Assembly: GCA_946479895.1 (NCBI GenBank)
Contig: CAMLHT010000239.1
Location: 1 to 5,768 of the forward strand
Length of the DNA: 5,768 nucleotides
Direction of reading: 5' to 3'
From: an uncultured Gemmatimonadota bacterium
GTDB taxonomy: Bacteria; Gemmatimonadota; Gemmatimonadetes; Gemmatimonadales; Gemmatimonadaceae
A model generated the notes under the pieces. That model was not told the origin of the DNA and did not search any database. It worked only from the letters and a program-made list of their open reading frames with translations. The position numbers were made by a program, and so were the translations under genes. This document shows, in pieces, positions 5,523 to 5,768 of this stretch. Each line of letters starts with the position of its first letter. The first letter of the stretch is position 1.

Positions 5523-5768
5523 CTAGGCCCTCCTCCGTTTCGCGGGCGGCTTCGCCCCAGCCGAGTTCACCGCGACGGCGGCCTTGATGAGCGCCTTGAA
5601 CGCGCGCGCATTGACCGTCTCGCCCTCGCGGATGTCGATCGCGCGACGCGTTCCGCCGTCGAGGCTCGCGTTGAACAGGCCAGCCGGATCCGGCACGCTC
5701 GCCCCGCGGGCGAAGGTGAGCTTCACGACCTGCTTGTAGGTCTCGCCGGTGCAGACGATGCCGTCATG
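5523..5768 (-). CDS. DUF1801-family protein, C-terminal part (start lies beyond the window)
   Basis: The reading frame stays open to the window edge, giving 81 residues that begin HDGIVCTGETYKQVVKLTFA. The true start is therefore outside; the in-frame GTG at 5726 is an internal valine. The pattern VKLTFARGAS, then DPAGLFNASLDGGTRRAID and EGETVNARAFKALIKAAVA, is typical of the C-terminal half of a DUF1801 protein of the type annotated as hypothetical in many soil bacteria. The last residues are Lys/Arg-rich (KPPAKRRRA), a common basic tail in this group. Function is unknown. It is the first gene of a leftward DUF1801 pair and is a diverged paralogue of the following gene. Confidence 0.8.
   Translation of the reverse strand, partial: HDGIVCTGETYKQVVKLTFARGASVPDPAGLFNASLDGGTRRAIDIREGETVNARAFKALIKAAVAVNSAGAKPPAKRRRA
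5528..5536 (-). promoter_or_regulatory. Strong ribosome binding site for the second DUF1801 gene
   Basis: On the minus strand GGAGGAGGG overlaps the last codons of the upstream gene and lies six bases before the GTG at 5521. It decides this non-ATG start and suggests that ribosomes finishing the first gene restart on the second. Confidence 0.75.

Overview
This is high-GC DNA (roughly two thirds G+C by eye) packed with ordinary chromosomal genes, several with GTG or TTG starts. The gene set points to a soil- or sediment-type bacterium: two-domain DUF1259 lipoprotein, glycine-zipper lipoprotein with a VirB10/TrbI-like domain, a short cation-efflux homologue and tandem DUF1801 genes. Acidobacteriota or Gemmatimonadota would fit, but that is inference from gene style and nothing here proves the phylum. 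I see no phage, transposon, CRISPR, tRNA or rRNA.

Left part (1-2441, minus strand). Three genes run right to left: a short membrane-only cation-efflux homologue (2441 to 1830), a lipoprotein with a duplicated glycine zipper (1747 to 1085), and a full cation diffusion facilitator (958 to 86). Gaps of 82 and 126 bases each hold an inverted repeat, and a perfect 13-bp stem-loop lies just beyond the last gene. The three could be one transcript with internal structures, with two of the three being metal-efflux-type proteins.

Middle part (2442-4251, plus strand). A 119-base divergent intergenic region leads to an AraD-type L-ribulose-5-phosphate 4-epimerase homologue. It keeps the metal-binding histidines but lacks the counterparts of both E. 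coli acid/base residues (Asp120 and Tyr229). A lipoprotein with two DUF1259 domains follows.

Right part (4252-5768). A seven-helix DUF2306-like membrane protein with a TTG start runs rightward. It converges, with one base between stop codons, on two leftward DUF1801 genes spaced by one base; the upstream one is cut by the window edge.

I did not find a convincing new multi-gene system. The points most worth checking are the catalytic-residue losses in the AraD homologue, the long palindrome in front of the cation diffusion facilitator, the unusual metal-site residues of the short efflux homologue, and the in-frame 66-bp duplication that built the glycine zipper.
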